From NCBI GenBank assembly GCA_001664505.1, contig CP011806.1, forward strand, positions 2,704,904-2,768,903: DNA of 64,000 nt, given 5' to 3'. Origin of the DNA: Acidobacteria bacterium Mor1. Lineage in GTDB: Bacteria; Acidobacteriota; Polarisedimenticolia; Polarisedimenticolales; Polarisedimenticolaceae. The position numbers were made by a program, and so were the translations under genes. The notes beneath the pieces were generated by a model. That model did no database searches and was not told where the DNA came from. It was given only the letters and a program-made list of their open reading frames with translations. Numbering within the stretch: the first letter of the stretch is position 1; each line of letters starts with the position of its first letter. Shown here in pieces: positions 41,309-50,744 of the stretch.

Positions 41309-43668
41309 TCCCCGTGGGATGCAAGGGGGCGGCCGTAGTGGCGGCCGCCGCCTTGCTCTGCGGCTGCACGGAAAAGCCGGAGCCTCCCGTCGATCCCATC
41401 GAGGCGGTCGGCACCTGCCCGACCGGTGACCGGGCCTGGCGCGCGGTCCTCGAGGCGAAACCGGACCCGGCCGACCTTCCCGAGAGCGCCTGGCTGGCCG
41501 GTCAGGTGGAACGCTGCGCGCCACGCTGGGAGCCGCTGTGGTTCAAGGGAGAAGTAGAGCTGCGGCGCGGAGAGCTGCAGGAAGCGCAACAGTCTTTTCA
41601 GCAGGGTGCCGCCGCTGCCGAACAGCAGGCGGACCCGACCGGGATCGCCTGCAATCTCAACCGGCTGGGCGTGTTCGCCTACTACAACCAGGAACTGGAA
41701 CGCTCGGAAACCCTCTACCGGCAGGCCCTCGCCGCCGCCCGTCAGGCCGAGCGGCGTGACCTTGAAGGCTTTGCCCTGAACAATCTGGCCGGGACGCAGC
41801 TCGAACTCAACCGCATCGGCGACGCGCTGTCGACGATGTCGGCGGCCAGCGAAACGCTGAAAGACGCCGGCCGTGGCTCGGTCGCCCGATCCATCGCGTA
41901 CAACCTCGCCGTACTCTCGATGGAGCTCGGAGACTGGAACGGCGTCCGGGAAGAGCTCGAACGGCTCGACGAGGCGTGCGCCGAGGCGGGTGACCTGGAG
42001 GTCGGCCCCTACGTCCGGATCGCGTTGGGGTTCCAGGCGCTGGCCCGGGGCGAACTGGAGCAGGCGGCCCAACGCTATCGTTCGCTGCCCAGCTCGACGC
42101 CGGTTATCGCCGCCGAGCGCAGCATCGGCCTCGGGCGGGTGGCCATGGAGCGGGGCGAACTCGAAGACGCCGCGGGTTTGTTCGGCACCGCGGCCGCCGC
42201 CGTACGGGAGCACGGGTTGCCCGTGGAATCCCGGGCGCGGGTGCTGGAGTTGACCGCTCGCGCCCGCCAGGGTCGGTCCGAAGAGGCCCGGGACGGATTC
42301 CGCGCCCTGATCGATCTGAAGTACCCCGATACCGACTCCGAGGACTACGCGGCCTGGTCGGCCTGGCAGGGTCTGGGAGGTGCGGAACATCGGCTCGGCA
42401 ATCTCGACGCAGCCGCCGCAGCCTACCGCCGCTCGATCGACGCCATCGAACGGCTGGGCACCGGGCTCGACATGACCGGCGACGGGCTGTACTTCCTCTC
42501 CGGGCGCAACGACCCCTACCTGGATCTCGCCTGGCTGCTTGCGGGTTCGCCGGAGTCCGTATCGGAGTTGCCGGAGATCTTCGCGGGCGCACAAACCCGG
42601 GCGCTCGGCCGCATCGCGTCGGAACCCGGTGAGGCGCGTCCCTTCGATACGGCGAGCCTGGAACCGAACGAAGCTTGGCTCGGCTATCTGATCGGCGCCG
42701 AGAGGAGCGTCGCGCTGGTTGCGACCCGCGACAACCTTCGGGCTGTCCGGCTCGAGGGCTCCCGGAAGGTCGCCGGCGATGCGCAACGCTACCTGGCCGC
42801 GTTGCGCCGCCCCGGGCAGGCGCTCGCCGCGCAATCCGACCCGATGGCGGACCTGAACCCCGATCTCGAGGCAGGTCGCCGGGTGCGCCGAGCCTGGATC
42901 GACCCCCTGCTCGCAGGCCTGGACGGAATCGAGCGGCTATGGCTTTCCCCGGCGGGCGATCTGGCCACCTTGCCGGTGGCTGCCCTACCCCTCGACGGCA
43001 ACGGCGAAGGCTTCCTCGCCGATCGATTCTCGGTGATCCGCATGCCGCGCCCGGGAACCGTCCCGAGAGGAAGCCAGCCCTTCGAGCGAGTCCTGCTTGC
43101 CGGCGACCCGACCCGCGACGGCCGCCCCCGGCTTCCCCGGGCGGCTTCGGAGCTCCGGGCACTCGAGCAAATCTGGGGAACGTCACGGAGCACCGCCCTG
43201 TCTGCCGCCGCGTTCGTCGCGGAGCCCCTCGAAGGAGCCCTGCAGGCCGGCCCGAACCTGGTCCATTTCGCCACCCACGCCGAAGCCTCGTCCCTCGACC
43301 CGCGCAAGAGCGGACTGGAACTCTCCGCGGACAACAGGCTGGGATTCGATCGGATCGGGCGGCTGCCCCTGGACGAGGCCTGGGTCGTACTCGGCGCCTG
43401 CAGCACCGGCGAAGGAGAATCGATCCCCGGCCAGGGCATCGTCGGGCTGGGTTGGGCCTTTCTCACGGCCGGGTCCCGGGGCGTGCTGATGACACTCTGG
43501 GAACTGGACGACGATGTCGCTGCTGAGTTCTCGGTGGCGTTGCATCGGGAGTTGGAGCGACACGGTGACCCGGTTTCGGCGGTGCATCGCGCCGCCGCAG
43601 AGATTCGCGAGAACCGGCCTCATCCGTACTTCTGGGCACCCTACTCGCTGACCCTGCGCTCGGACTGA
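41305..43668 (+). CDS. TPR-CHAT (caspase-like peptidase) lipoprotein
   Basis: A 787-residue protein starting with a GTG that overlaps the previous stop (GTGA). A lipobox (ALLCGC) suggests membrane attachment. Residues about 60-400 are TPR repeats (LFGTAAAAVREHGLPVES, HRLGNLDAAAAAYRRSID). The C-terminal CHAT domain holds the catalytic pair: His658 in HFATHAE and Cys699 in GACSTGEGE, followed by TLWELDDD. CHAT domains are caspase-related peptidases; in other bacteria they cut partner proteins in defence and cell-death pathways. The target here is not known. Confidence 0.9.
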   Translation: MIPVGCKGAAVVAAAALLCGCTEKPEPPVDPIEAVGTCPTGDRAWRAVLEAKPDPADLPESAWLAGQVERCAPRWEPLWFKGEVELRRGELQEAQQSFQQGAAAAEQQADPTGIACNLNRLGVFAYYNQELERSETLYRQALAAARQAERRDLEGFALNNLAGTQLELNRIGDALSTMSAASETLKDAGRGSVARSIAYNLAVLSMELGDWNGVREELERLDEACAEAGDLEVGPYVRIALGFQALARGELEQAAQRYRSLPSSTPVIAAERSIGLGRVAMERGELEDAAGLFGTAAAAVREHGLPVESRARVLELTARARQGRSEEARDGFRALIDLKYPDTDSEDYAAWSAWQGLGGAEHRLGNLDAAAAAYRRSIDAIERLGTGLDMTGDGLYFLSGRNDPYLDLAWLLAGSPESVSELPEIFAGAQTRALGRIASEPGEARPFDTASLEPNEAWLGYLIGAERSVALVATRDNLRAVRLEGSRKVAGDAQRYLAALRRPGQALAAQSDPMADLNPDLEAGRRVRRAWIDPLLAGLDGIERLWLSPAGDLATLPVAALPLDGNGEGFLADRFSVIRMPRPGTVPRGSQPFERVLLAGDPTRDGRPRLPRAASELRALEQIWGTSRSTALSAAAFVAEPLEGALQAGPNLVHFATHAEASSLDPRKSGLELSADNRLGFDRIGRLPLDEAWVVLGACSTGEGESIPGQGIVGLGWAFLTAGSRGVLMTLWELDDDVAAEFSVALHRELERHGDPVSAVHRAAAEIRENRPHPYFWAPYSLTLRSD

Positions 43669-43714
43669 AGCGGCTTGTCCGGTCGTTCGGCATCGGGTCC
43701 TCCTCGAAGGTGAA

Positions 43715-43743
43715 GGCGCCCCGAGCCGGATGCTCGGGGCGCC
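43715..43743. terminator. Strong stem-loop between convergent CHAT and kelch/RCC1 genes
   Basis: A perfect 12-base-pair stem (GGCGCCCCGAGC/GCTCGGGGCGCC) around CGGAT lies 46 bases after the CHAT stop and 62 bases from the stop of the facing gene. It probably ends both transcripts. Confidence 0.6.
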
Positions 43744-43805
43744 CTCGAGGCACACGCGCCAGGGGTTGGCGCCGGACTGCGGTCCGAGGACCGCGGGAAG
43801 GCCGA

Positions 43806-46800
43806 CTAGCGGCAGATCAACTCGTGCACCACGGTGCAGGTCGACACGTTGCCCGATGCGTCGATCGCGGTGTAGGTCACGGTGTGGAGACCCGGCCCGG
43901 TCAACGGGTCGGGGCTGGCGGTCACCTTGGGCTTCGCATCGCATTCGTCGACGGCGCTGGCCGGAGGCGGCGATGCCGAGCACTTGTCCCCGCCCAGTAT
44001 CGAGACCGGCAACGGACAACTGATGACCGGCGGTGTCTTGTCGTTCTCGCAGTCGTCGCAGGTCACCGCCGCGGCGACCGGAACGTCCGCATCGTTCTGC
44101 GATCCGTCACCGAGCTGGCCCTGGGCGTTGCGGCCCCAGGTGTAGACCCAGCGATCGACGCCGAGTGCGATCGAGTGTTCGAATCCACCGTCGATGGCCT
44201 GGATAGGACCGGTCATGGTGTTGACCACCATGACAGGCAACGACTGGAATCCGCCGAACAGCCCGTCGCCGAGCTGGCCGGAGGTGTCGTTACCCCAGCT
44301 CCAGACAGCGCCGTTGGCGTCCAGCGCCAGTGAATGCCGGTCGCCGGCGGCCACGTCACGGACAGGCCCCATGGCGGCCGCGGAGACGAGATCGGCGTGT
44401 GGCCGGATGCCGCCGGGTACGCCGTCGCCGAGTTCGCCGATGAGGTTACGCCCCCAGGCCCAGGCCCGGCCGCCGGAGTCCAGCGCCACCGAATGGCCGA
44501 AGCCGCCGTCGATGTCCACCACGTCGACGAGGGCCACACCGGTGAAGTCGACCACCTGCACCGGAAGCGGTTGGTTGATGGTGCCGCCGTCTCCCAGCTG
44601 CCCGTCGGTATTGCGTCCCCAGCTCCAGACGTTGCCCCCTGCGTCGATGGCGAGGGAGTGATGCACGCCCGCAGCGATGGCGACGATGTCCTGCAACGGA
44701 CCGCCGGAGGCGGGATCGAGCACGAGATCCGCCAGGTTTACCGGACCGCCGATGGTGCCGTTCCCCAACTGGCCGAAGTTGTTGGCGCCCCAGGACCAGA
44801 CCTGGCCCCGGTTGTCCAGCGCCAACGAGTGGATCCCGCCGCCGGACACCGCCTGGATATCTCCCAGCGGGTTCCCGGAGACGTTGCGCACGGCCACCGG
44901 CAGGGAGCTGTTGCTGAACGAGCCCTCTCCGAGTTGACCGTTGCCGTTGCGCCCCCAGGACCAGACAAAGCCGTTGTTGTCGATCGAGAGAGCATGGGCA
45001 ACCTCGTAGCCGCCGGCCGAGAAGGAGACGACATCGACCAGGTTCGCGGCACCGGTCGAATCGAGCACCGGGTCCGGGTTGGGCAGCGGACCGCTGAAGG
45101 TCCCCTGGCCCAGCTGGCCGTGGGTGTTGCCGCCCCAGGAGAAGAGCAGCGGATCGTCGCGAAGCGCCAGGGAGAAGCCACCGCCGCCGGAGATCGCGTC
45201 GTAGCAGCCCCGCTCCTTGTCGCAGGGTTCATCTTCGATGACCTTGATCTCCTGGGTACAGGTGGTGGCGTTGCCCGAGGCGTCGGTTCCGGTGAACTCG
45301 ACCAGCGTGGTTCCCACAGGGTAGCACCAGGTCAGGTCCCCTTCCTGGGGCGGGTCGATGTTGTTGGTCACGCTGACGTCGGAGCAGTTGTCCCCGGTAC
45401 ACGTTCCGAGCCGCACCTCGGCGCAGCAGGTATCCGGGTCGGCCACGACGGTCATCCCGCCGCCGTTGGGCGTGGTGAAATCGATCTCGAGCTCGGCGAA
45501 ATCGATCCGGGTGTCGTCGGTAATCGAGATGCTGAGCGGCGAACCGTCGATCAGGCCCAGGACTCCGGGGAAGTCGGCGAGATCCAGTGTCGTGGTCCCC
45601 GCCGTGTTGGGGTTCGGGCAGTTGCCGTACATCGCCTGAGTGAAGGGGTCGAAGCAACGGCCGAAGGTCAGCGTCCCCGAGGCGCTGGAGAAGGTGATTG
45701 TCTCCGTCGGCCGATCCGGCCCGCCGGCACAGGCCCCGCAAAGGGTGTCCACCAGCTCCCAGTCCAACGTCAATCGTGCACCGCTGACGCAGGCATCGGG
45801 ATCCATCGCGTAGGTGTGGTTCCAGGCGCGGCAGAGGTTAGCGCCCGGCGTGTCGGTACCGACCGGACCGCCACCGTAGGGGCACCCGGCGAAGTTCGGC
45901 CCGGGACCGGGGTTATCCCCGGGATCCCCCGGAGTGAAGTTGTCGTCGTCGCCGACCGTGTCGCTGACCGACATCGCTGCGCCGCACTCCAGGGTCGGAT
46001 CGGCGAAGTCGACCACCTGGTGCAGCGTCGAACAGGTGGAGACGTTCCCCGAGGCGTCTGTCGCCGTGTAGTTGACCGTGGTCATGCCCGTGCCGTTGAG
46101 CACCGGCGGCGTCGTGACCAAGGTCGGGTTCGGATCGCAATTGTCGGTGACCTTGGCCTCGAGGGGGTCCGCCGAGCATTCCCGGTCGGCCAGGATGCTG
46201 ACCGGAAGGGGGCAGGACAGGGCCGGCGGCGTCTGATCGACGATCTGGTACTGCACGGTGCAGCTCGAGGTATTCCCCGCCGCGTCGGTGGCGGTGTAGG
46301 TCACCGAATGGAAACCGACACCGTTGATCCCGGTGGCGCTCTGGGTCACCGTCGGGTTGGGATCGCAATCATCGGTTGCGGTGGCCTTGGGCACCTTGGC
46401 ACCACAGGCGCGATCGGCGATGAAAGAGACGGGCAGCGGACAGGAGAGCACCGGCGGCGTGGCATCGTTGGCGCAGGGGCAGCCCGGAACTACCGTGGCG
46501 CAGACCGGATCGGGCACGATGCCCGACCATTCCTCGTTGAACGTCCCCCACGTGTTTCCGCCGGCGGTCTCCCGCTTGGAGCCGCCGAGGGCGTAGATGG
46601 TGTCGCAGAGCGCGACCACCGCCAATTCGTCACGGCCGGCGCCGGGGGGCGCGGGCAGGGTCGTCCACACACCGGTCGCCGGATTGAAGGACTCGAAGTG
46701 CGCGCTACCGCTGTGACCGTTGCCGCCGACGACGTAGATCATTCCGTCACCACCTGTCGCCGCTCCGATCTCGGCGTCACCGGTATTCATCTGCGGCGCC

Positions 46801-47474
46801 ACCGTCCAGCTATCGAGGAGCGGGTCGTAGGCTTCGTTCTGGCGGCCGTTTCCGGTGTGGCCACCGACCACATAGATCAGACCGTTGCAGGCGGCTGCCG
46901 CGGCGATCCCGGCTCGAGCCGTAGGCATGGCCGTCAACCCGGTCGTCCAGCTGTCGGTGATCGGGTCGTAGGCCTCGACGGTGTTGATCGACGTGATGTT
47001 GGTTCCGCCGAAGACATAGATCAGCCCGTTGCTGCCTGCGGCAGCCGCGGCGAAAGAACGCGGGGTCGGCATCGCCGTCAATCCCGTGGTCCAGCTATCG
47101 TTGACCGGGTCATACGCTTCCACCGTCGACTGCGCGGTGGCGCCGATCTGGCCGCCGATCACGTAGATCATGTTGTTGACCGTCACCGCGACCAGACGGC
47201 TCCGGGGCGTCGGCATCGGGCTCAACGCCGTCCAGTTGTTGGTTGCCGGGTCGTACTTTCTCGGCACCGCGATCGATCCGCCGGTCGAGCTGTTGCCGCC
47301 GAAAACGAAGATCTTGTCGCCGCCTCCGTCGTCGGCGACGGCGGCGGCATGAGCCGCTCGCGGCGGACTCATCGGCGCCTTGGTTGTCCAGGTGGCATAG
47401 GCGGGTGAGGCGGCTGCCAGCATCGTCAAGACGAGTGCGCCGACCAGCCATGTCGTTCGTCGAAAAAGAAGCAT
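43806..47474 (-). CDS. Giant secreted protein: kelch propeller, HYR domains, RCC1 propeller
   Basis: A 1222-residue exported protein. After the signal (LVGALVLTMLAAASPAYA) come six kelch units (KIFVFGG, MIYVIGG, LIYVFGG, LIYVVGG, MIYVVGG, TIYALGG), two HYR-like Ig domains (each with PVxxTATDAxGNxSxC), a longer segment with a metal-ion-like site, a third HYR-like stretch, seven RCC1 units (each ending GQLGxG or GELGDG) and a final HYR domain. Six and seven blades each complete one propeller. Probably surface-exposed, binding ligand or matrix. The ATG at 47474 has GGGAGG before it. Confidence 0.88.
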   Translation of the reverse strand: MLLFRRTTWLVGALVLTMLAAASPAYATWTTKAPMSPPRAAHAAAVADDGGGDKIFVFGGNSSTGGSIAVPRKYDPATNNWTALSPMPTPRSRLVAVTVNNMIYVIGGQIGATAQSTVEAYDPVNDSWTTGLTAMPTPRSFAAAAAGSNGLIYVFGGTNITSINTVEAYDPITDSWTTGLTAMPTARAGIAAAAACNGLIYVVGGHTGNGRQNEAYDPLLDSWTVAPQMNTGDAEIGAATGGDGMIYVVGGNGHSGSAHFESFNPATGVWTTLPAPPGAGRDELAVVALCDTIYALGGSKRETAGGNTWGTFNEEWSGIVPDPVCATVVPGCPCANDATPPVLSCPLPVSFIADRACGAKVPKATATDDCDPNPTVTQSATGINGVGFHSVTYTATDAAGNTSSCTVQYQIVDQTPPALSCPLPVSILADRECSADPLEAKVTDNCDPNPTLVTTPPVLNGTGMTTVNYTATDASGNVSTCSTLHQVVDFADPTLECGAAMSVSDTVGDDDNFTPGDPGDNPGPGPNFAGCPYGGGPVGTDTPGANLCRAWNHTYAMDPDACVSGARLTLDWELVDTLCGACAGGPDRPTETITFSSASGTLTFGRCFDPFTQAMYGNCPNPNTAGTTTLDLADFPGVLGLIDGSPLSISITDDTRIDFAELEIDFTTPNGGGMTVVADPDTCCAEVRLGTCTGDNCSDVSVTNNIDPPQEGDLTWCYPVGTTLVEFTGTDASGNATTCTQEIKVIEDEPCDKERGCYDAISGGGGFSLALRDDPLLFSWGGNTHGQLGQGTFSGPLPNPDPVLDSTGAANLVDVVSFSAGGYEVAHALSIDNNGFVWSWGRNGNGQLGEGSFSNSSLPVAVRNVSGNPLGDIQAVSGGGIHSLALDNRGQVWSWGANNFGQLGNGTIGGPVNLADLVLDPASGGPLQDIVAIAAGVHHSLAIDAGGNVWSWGRNTDGQLGDGGTINQPLPVQVVDFTGVALVDVVDIDGGFGHSVALDSGGRAWAWGRNLIGELGDGVPGGIRPHADLVSAAAMGPVRDVAAGDRHSLALDANGAVWSWGNDTSGQLGDGLFGGFQSLPVMVVNTMTGPIQAIDGGFEHSIALGVDRWVYTWGRNAQGQLGDGSQNDADVPVAAAVTCDDCENDKTPPVISCPLPVSILGGDKCSASPPPASAVDECDAKPKVTASPDPLTGPGLHTVTYTAIDASGNVSTCTVVHELICR

Positions 47475-47588
47475 GAGACCTCCCTGGTGCGCGCCGCGAG
47501 CGCGGCGCAGTGGACCATCCGTACCGGGGAAGTCGAGGGCAGACGGAAAGCGCCCCCTCAAAATTAGGCGGGCTGCCCGGACGGCGGC

Positions 47589-47594
47589 TACAAT
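47589..47594 (+). promoter_or_regulatory. TACAAT -10 box before the outer-membrane barrel gene
   Basis: TACAAT lies 56 bases before the ATG at 47650. The -35 is unclear. The divergent kelch/RCC1 gene begins 115 bases away. Confidence 0.4.
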
Positions 47595-47649
47595 CGCGGC
47601 CGAACCGGGGCTCGGCGGAATCGTGCCCCGAACTCCAGGAGACACCCCC

Positions 47650-48318
47650 ATGCCCCCTCGCATCTCTAGAACCCTCGCCGTCGTTTCCCTGCTGTTTTGC
47701 GCCGCGGTGCTGCCGACCGCCCTGGCCCAGCGTTCGCCGAAGTCCTTCGGTGTCGCGCTGCGGGCCGGGACCTACGGCGTCGGCGCCGACGTCGGCATCG
47801 GGGTCAATCGCCTGATCACCGTCCGCGGCTCGTATCAGACCCTGGACGTGAACGAGTCCTTCGACGAGGACGGCATCGACTACGACGCCGACCTGGAGAT
47901 CGGCGGTACCGGCCTCTACGTCGACGTGTTTCCCTTTGCCGGCAGCTTCCGCATTACCGGCGGGCTGATAGAAAACCGCAACGAGGTCCGGGTGATGGCC
48001 ACGCCGACCGAGGCAGAGGTCATCGGGGACACCCTGTACACCCCGGACCAGATCGGCACGCTGACCGGATTCGTCGACTACGACAGCTCGGCAACCTATC
48101 TCGGCGTCGGCGTGGGCAACCTGGTTCGCGGCCGACGCTTCGGCTTCGTTTTCGATGCCGGCCTGGTGTTTCAGGATGCCGGCGACGTAACCCTCGCTTC
48201 CAGCACCGGGCTGATCGATCCCGGCGACCTGGAGCTCGAGCGTCTCGATCTACAGGATGACGCCGATGATCTAGAGTCCTGGCCGGTGATCTCCTTCGGC
48301 CTGGCCATCCGCTTCTGA
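47650..48318 (+). CDS. Outer-membrane beta-barrel protein
   Basis: A 222-residue exported protein (signal TLAVVSLLFCAAVLPTALA). The body alternates hydrophobic and polar residues in strands (ITVRGSYQTLDV, GTGLYVDVFPFAG, YLGVGVGNLV), and the C-terminus is Ile-Arg-Phe, the outer-membrane assembly signal. It probably forms an 8- to 10-strand barrel. AGGAG precedes the ATG. Its last 48 bases overlap the facing lipoprotein gene. Confidence 0.8.
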   Translation: MPPRISRTLAVVSLLFCAAVLPTALAQRSPKSFGVALRAGTYGVGADVGIGVNRLITVRGSYQTLDVNESFDEDGIDYDADLEIGGTGLYVDVFPFAGSFRITGGLIENRNEVRVMATPTEAEVIGDTLYTPDQIGTLTGFVDYDSSATYLGVGVGNLVRGRRFGFVFDAGLVFQDAGDVTLASSTGLIDPGDLELERLDLQDDADDLESWPVISFGLAIRF

Positions 48319-50607
48319 TCCAAGGGCCTGGACCTCGGAGCCCTGGCAAGCAGCCGGGTTGAGGTTGACCCGCGGCGTCTCGGGAAACCGGGGCGCCGCC
48401 GGCCCGATCCCGCAGGTACGATTGTCCCCCTGGACGATGTAGAAAAAGGCCTCGCCGGATGAGGGCACGTCTGCGTCGTCGAGTTCGGTGATCAGGCTCT
48501 CGATCAAGCAGGCGCCGTAGTCTCCGCCCGGGAGCCCTGCCAACAGCCCGCGACTGACCGAAAACGAAGTCGCCTCGAGCCGTGGCGACCACGACCAGCG
48601 CGCCGTACTCGCGCCCAGCTTCTCCACCGACAGGTCCAGCACCTCGCGGGGAGGCCGGTCCACACCGCCCCAGTTTCGGCTGCTGTTGCAATCGCAGACG
48701 TCTCCACGGCCGTCGTCGTCGGAATCCTCCTGCCCCGGATCGAAATCGTCGGGACAGGTGTCGCAACGATCGCCGACGCCGTCACCGTCGATGTCCCGCT
48801 GGGTCGGGTTGAAGACCCCTGGGCAGTTGTCGACGCCATCGGCAATACCGTCGTTGTCCGCTTCAGTTGGGTAGAGGTCGCAGAGATTGCCCCGGCCGTC
48901 TCCGTCGTCGTCGGCCTGGGCCGGGTTGGCCCGCTGAGGACAATTGTCGTTGCAGGTCAAGACACCATCCAGGTCCAGGTCGATCTCGTTGCCCACGACC
49001 GCACCGGGGCAAGGGTCGCAGACGTCCCCTTGCCCATCCCGGTCCTGGTCGAACTGATCGACGTTGGCCAGGGCCGGACAGTTGTCGCACGCATCTCCGA
49101 CCTGATCGCCGTCGCCATCGGCCTGAACCGGATTGGGAGTACCGGGGCAGTTGTCATCGCACCCTGCGGTCTGCCCGGCGGTACATCGATTGTCCGCGTA
49201 GACGCCGCTGGAGTCTCCATCGTTGAGCACCAGATCGTCGTCATAATCGGCCAGGTCGACGCCTCGCGTGTAGACATCGAGATCTCCGCTGCGGGCATCC
49301 GGCCACAACGGGTGCAGGCGCCGGTCAGCGGAGACCGCAGTACCGGCGTAGTCCCCGGCGAACTCGGTGGCGTCGGCGGGGTACAGCCCGTCGGAGATCC
49401 GTACGTTGGGACCGAAACTCGCTCCCCCGTCGCTGGAGGTCGCGACGTACATCGAGTACAGCTCGCTCTCGGGATCGTCTCGACGGTCGAGGAAAGTGAC
49501 GTGCACCTCCCCCAGATCGTCGACCACCACGTGAGGGAACCACTGGTCGGCTCCATTGCCCACGAAATCGTCGTTGACCCTCAACGGGGTAGTCCAAGTA
49601 CTTCCCTGGTCGTCGGAGCTGCACAACACGATGTCCGCGTCCCCTTCCGTACCGTCACTCCAAACCACATAGATGCGACCCCGGTAAGGGCCGTTGGTCC
49701 GGTCGACGATGATGTCGGGCACCATCGGATTGCGGAAGCGGCCCTCGATCCAGAAGCGAGGTGGGACATAGGGAGAAACCACGATGTCGTCGGCCAGCCA
49801 GGTCAGGCCCGCGTCCAGCGAGCGGTCGAACCAGATGCGATCGTTACCGAGCCCCCAGACCACGTAGACCTCGCCGTTCGTACCGACCGCCGGGATCCCG
49901 GCGTTTCCGCCACTCTCTTCGGAGGAGATCAACTGGGCGGGGAGTGAGAACGTCTGGCCGCCGTCGACGCTGCGGGATACGTAGATACCAATGCTGTCGA
50001 ACGCCGCTTCGCCCAGGGTCATGTAGAGGTTGCCGTTCGCCGGATCGTGGGCGAGGTAGGGCTTGTCCCCGCCGAGAAGGAGGAACGCTTCCTGAGGAAA
50101 GGTCGCTCCTCCGTCGAACGAAGTGCCGACACGGATCCCTGTGCTGTAGCCGATCGCGATCACGTAGAAGACGCCATTGCCTGCGGCTACCACAGCCGGA
50201 TCAAAATACTCGTCTGCCGGCGGCCGGGAAAACTGCAGGACCCTGCTTTGCCAGGTGGCGCCGCCGTCGGTGGTCCAGCCGTGGTAGGCAGTGGTGAAGT
50301 CCTGCCAGACCGCGACGATCACGTCGGGGTCGTCGGGGTCCGCCGCCATGGCGGTCTCTTGCTGGGACCCGGAAGGATGGCCGACGTTGACTCTCACATC
50401 GTTTCCCGGCAGCGACGCAAGGGAACGCCCTTGCTGCACGGGGGCCGGCTGAACGCCCGGGGGGCGCTCCGGGGGGCGGGCTGTCGCGCCTTCCTCGGAG
50501 CCGGCTGCATCACCGGCCGGTACATGGCGGGCCGAACAACTCGCGGCCATCAGCAGCAACGCGGCCAGGGTCAGGATCGCGACGATTCGTCGGGGGTAAA
50601 CGAGCAT
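48271..50607 (-). CDS. Lipoprotein with Asp-box (BNR) propeller and thrombospondin-3 repeats
   Basis: A 778-residue lipoprotein (lipobox LLLMAASC). Residues about 60-420 are a sialidase-like propeller with Asp boxes (TTDGGATW, SFDGGATF, SVDGGQTF, SLDAGLTW, SSDDQGSTW, SSDGGASF). Sialidase catalytic residues are not evident, so binding rather than catalysis is likely. Six or so thrombospondin-3 calcium repeats follow (DxDxDGxGDxCDNCP type). The last 100 residues resemble the C-terminal domain shared with two other proteins here. It overlaps the facing barrel gene by 48 bases. Confidence 0.85.
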   Translation of the reverse strand: MLVYPRRIVAILTLAALLLMAASCSARHVPAGDAAGSEEGATARPPERPPGVQPAPVQQGRSLASLPGNDVRVNVGHPSGSQQETAMAADPDDPDVIVAVWQDFTTAYHGWTTDGGATWQSRVLQFSRPPADEYFDPAVVAAGNGVFYVIAIGYSTGIRVGTSFDGGATFPQEAFLLLGGDKPYLAHDPANGNLYMTLGEAAFDSIGIYVSRSVDGGQTFSLPAQLISSEESGGNAGIPAVGTNGEVYVVWGLGNDRIWFDRSLDAGLTWLADDIVVSPYVPPRFWIEGRFRNPMVPDIIVDRTNGPYRGRIYVVWSDGTEGDADIVLCSSDDQGSTWTTPLRVNDDFVGNGADQWFPHVVVDDLGEVHVTFLDRRDDPESELYSMYVATSSDGGASFGPNVRISDGLYPADATEFAGDYAGTAVSADRRLHPLWPDARSGDLDVYTRGVDLADYDDDLVLNDGDSSGVYADNRCTAGQTAGCDDNCPGTPNPVQADGDGDQVGDACDNCPALANVDQFDQDRDGQGDVCDPCPGAVVGNEIDLDLDGVLTCNDNCPQRANPAQADDDGDGRGNLCDLYPTEADNDGIADGVDNCPGVFNPTQRDIDGDGVGDRCDTCPDDFDPGQEDSDDDGRGDVCDCNSSRNWGGVDRPPREVLDLSVEKLGASTARWSWSPRLEATSFSVSRGLLAGLPGGDYGACLIESLITELDDADVPSSGEAFFYIVQGDNRTCGIGPAAPRFPETPRVNLNPAACQGSEVQALGSEADGQAEGDHRPGL

Positions 50608-50669
50608 CGGAGCCTCCTTGGCTCCGAAACTACCGGGATCGCCCGACCGGGAGTACGACAGCTAGACAA

Positions 50670-50698
50670 CAGGAGCGGACGGCCGGACCGCGCTCCTG
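50670..50698 (-). terminator. Stem-loop between asnB and the BNR lipoprotein gene
   Basis: CAGGAGCG and CGCTCCTG pair across a 13-base loop that can fold further. It lies 47 bases after the asnB stop, on the path of minus-strand transcription. Confidence 0.4.
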
Positions 50699-50744
50699 CG
50701 GAACGAAATCGTCGCGCTACTCCCCGCGGGCTCTACAGGAGACT

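Noticed and set aside
44334-47408. A 1024-codon open frame on the plus strand
   Set aside because: It is antisense to the kelch/HYR/RCC1 gene, which has clear domains, a signal peptide and a ribosome site. The antisense product is Arg/Gly/Asp-rich without any motif, as expected in GC-rich DNA.
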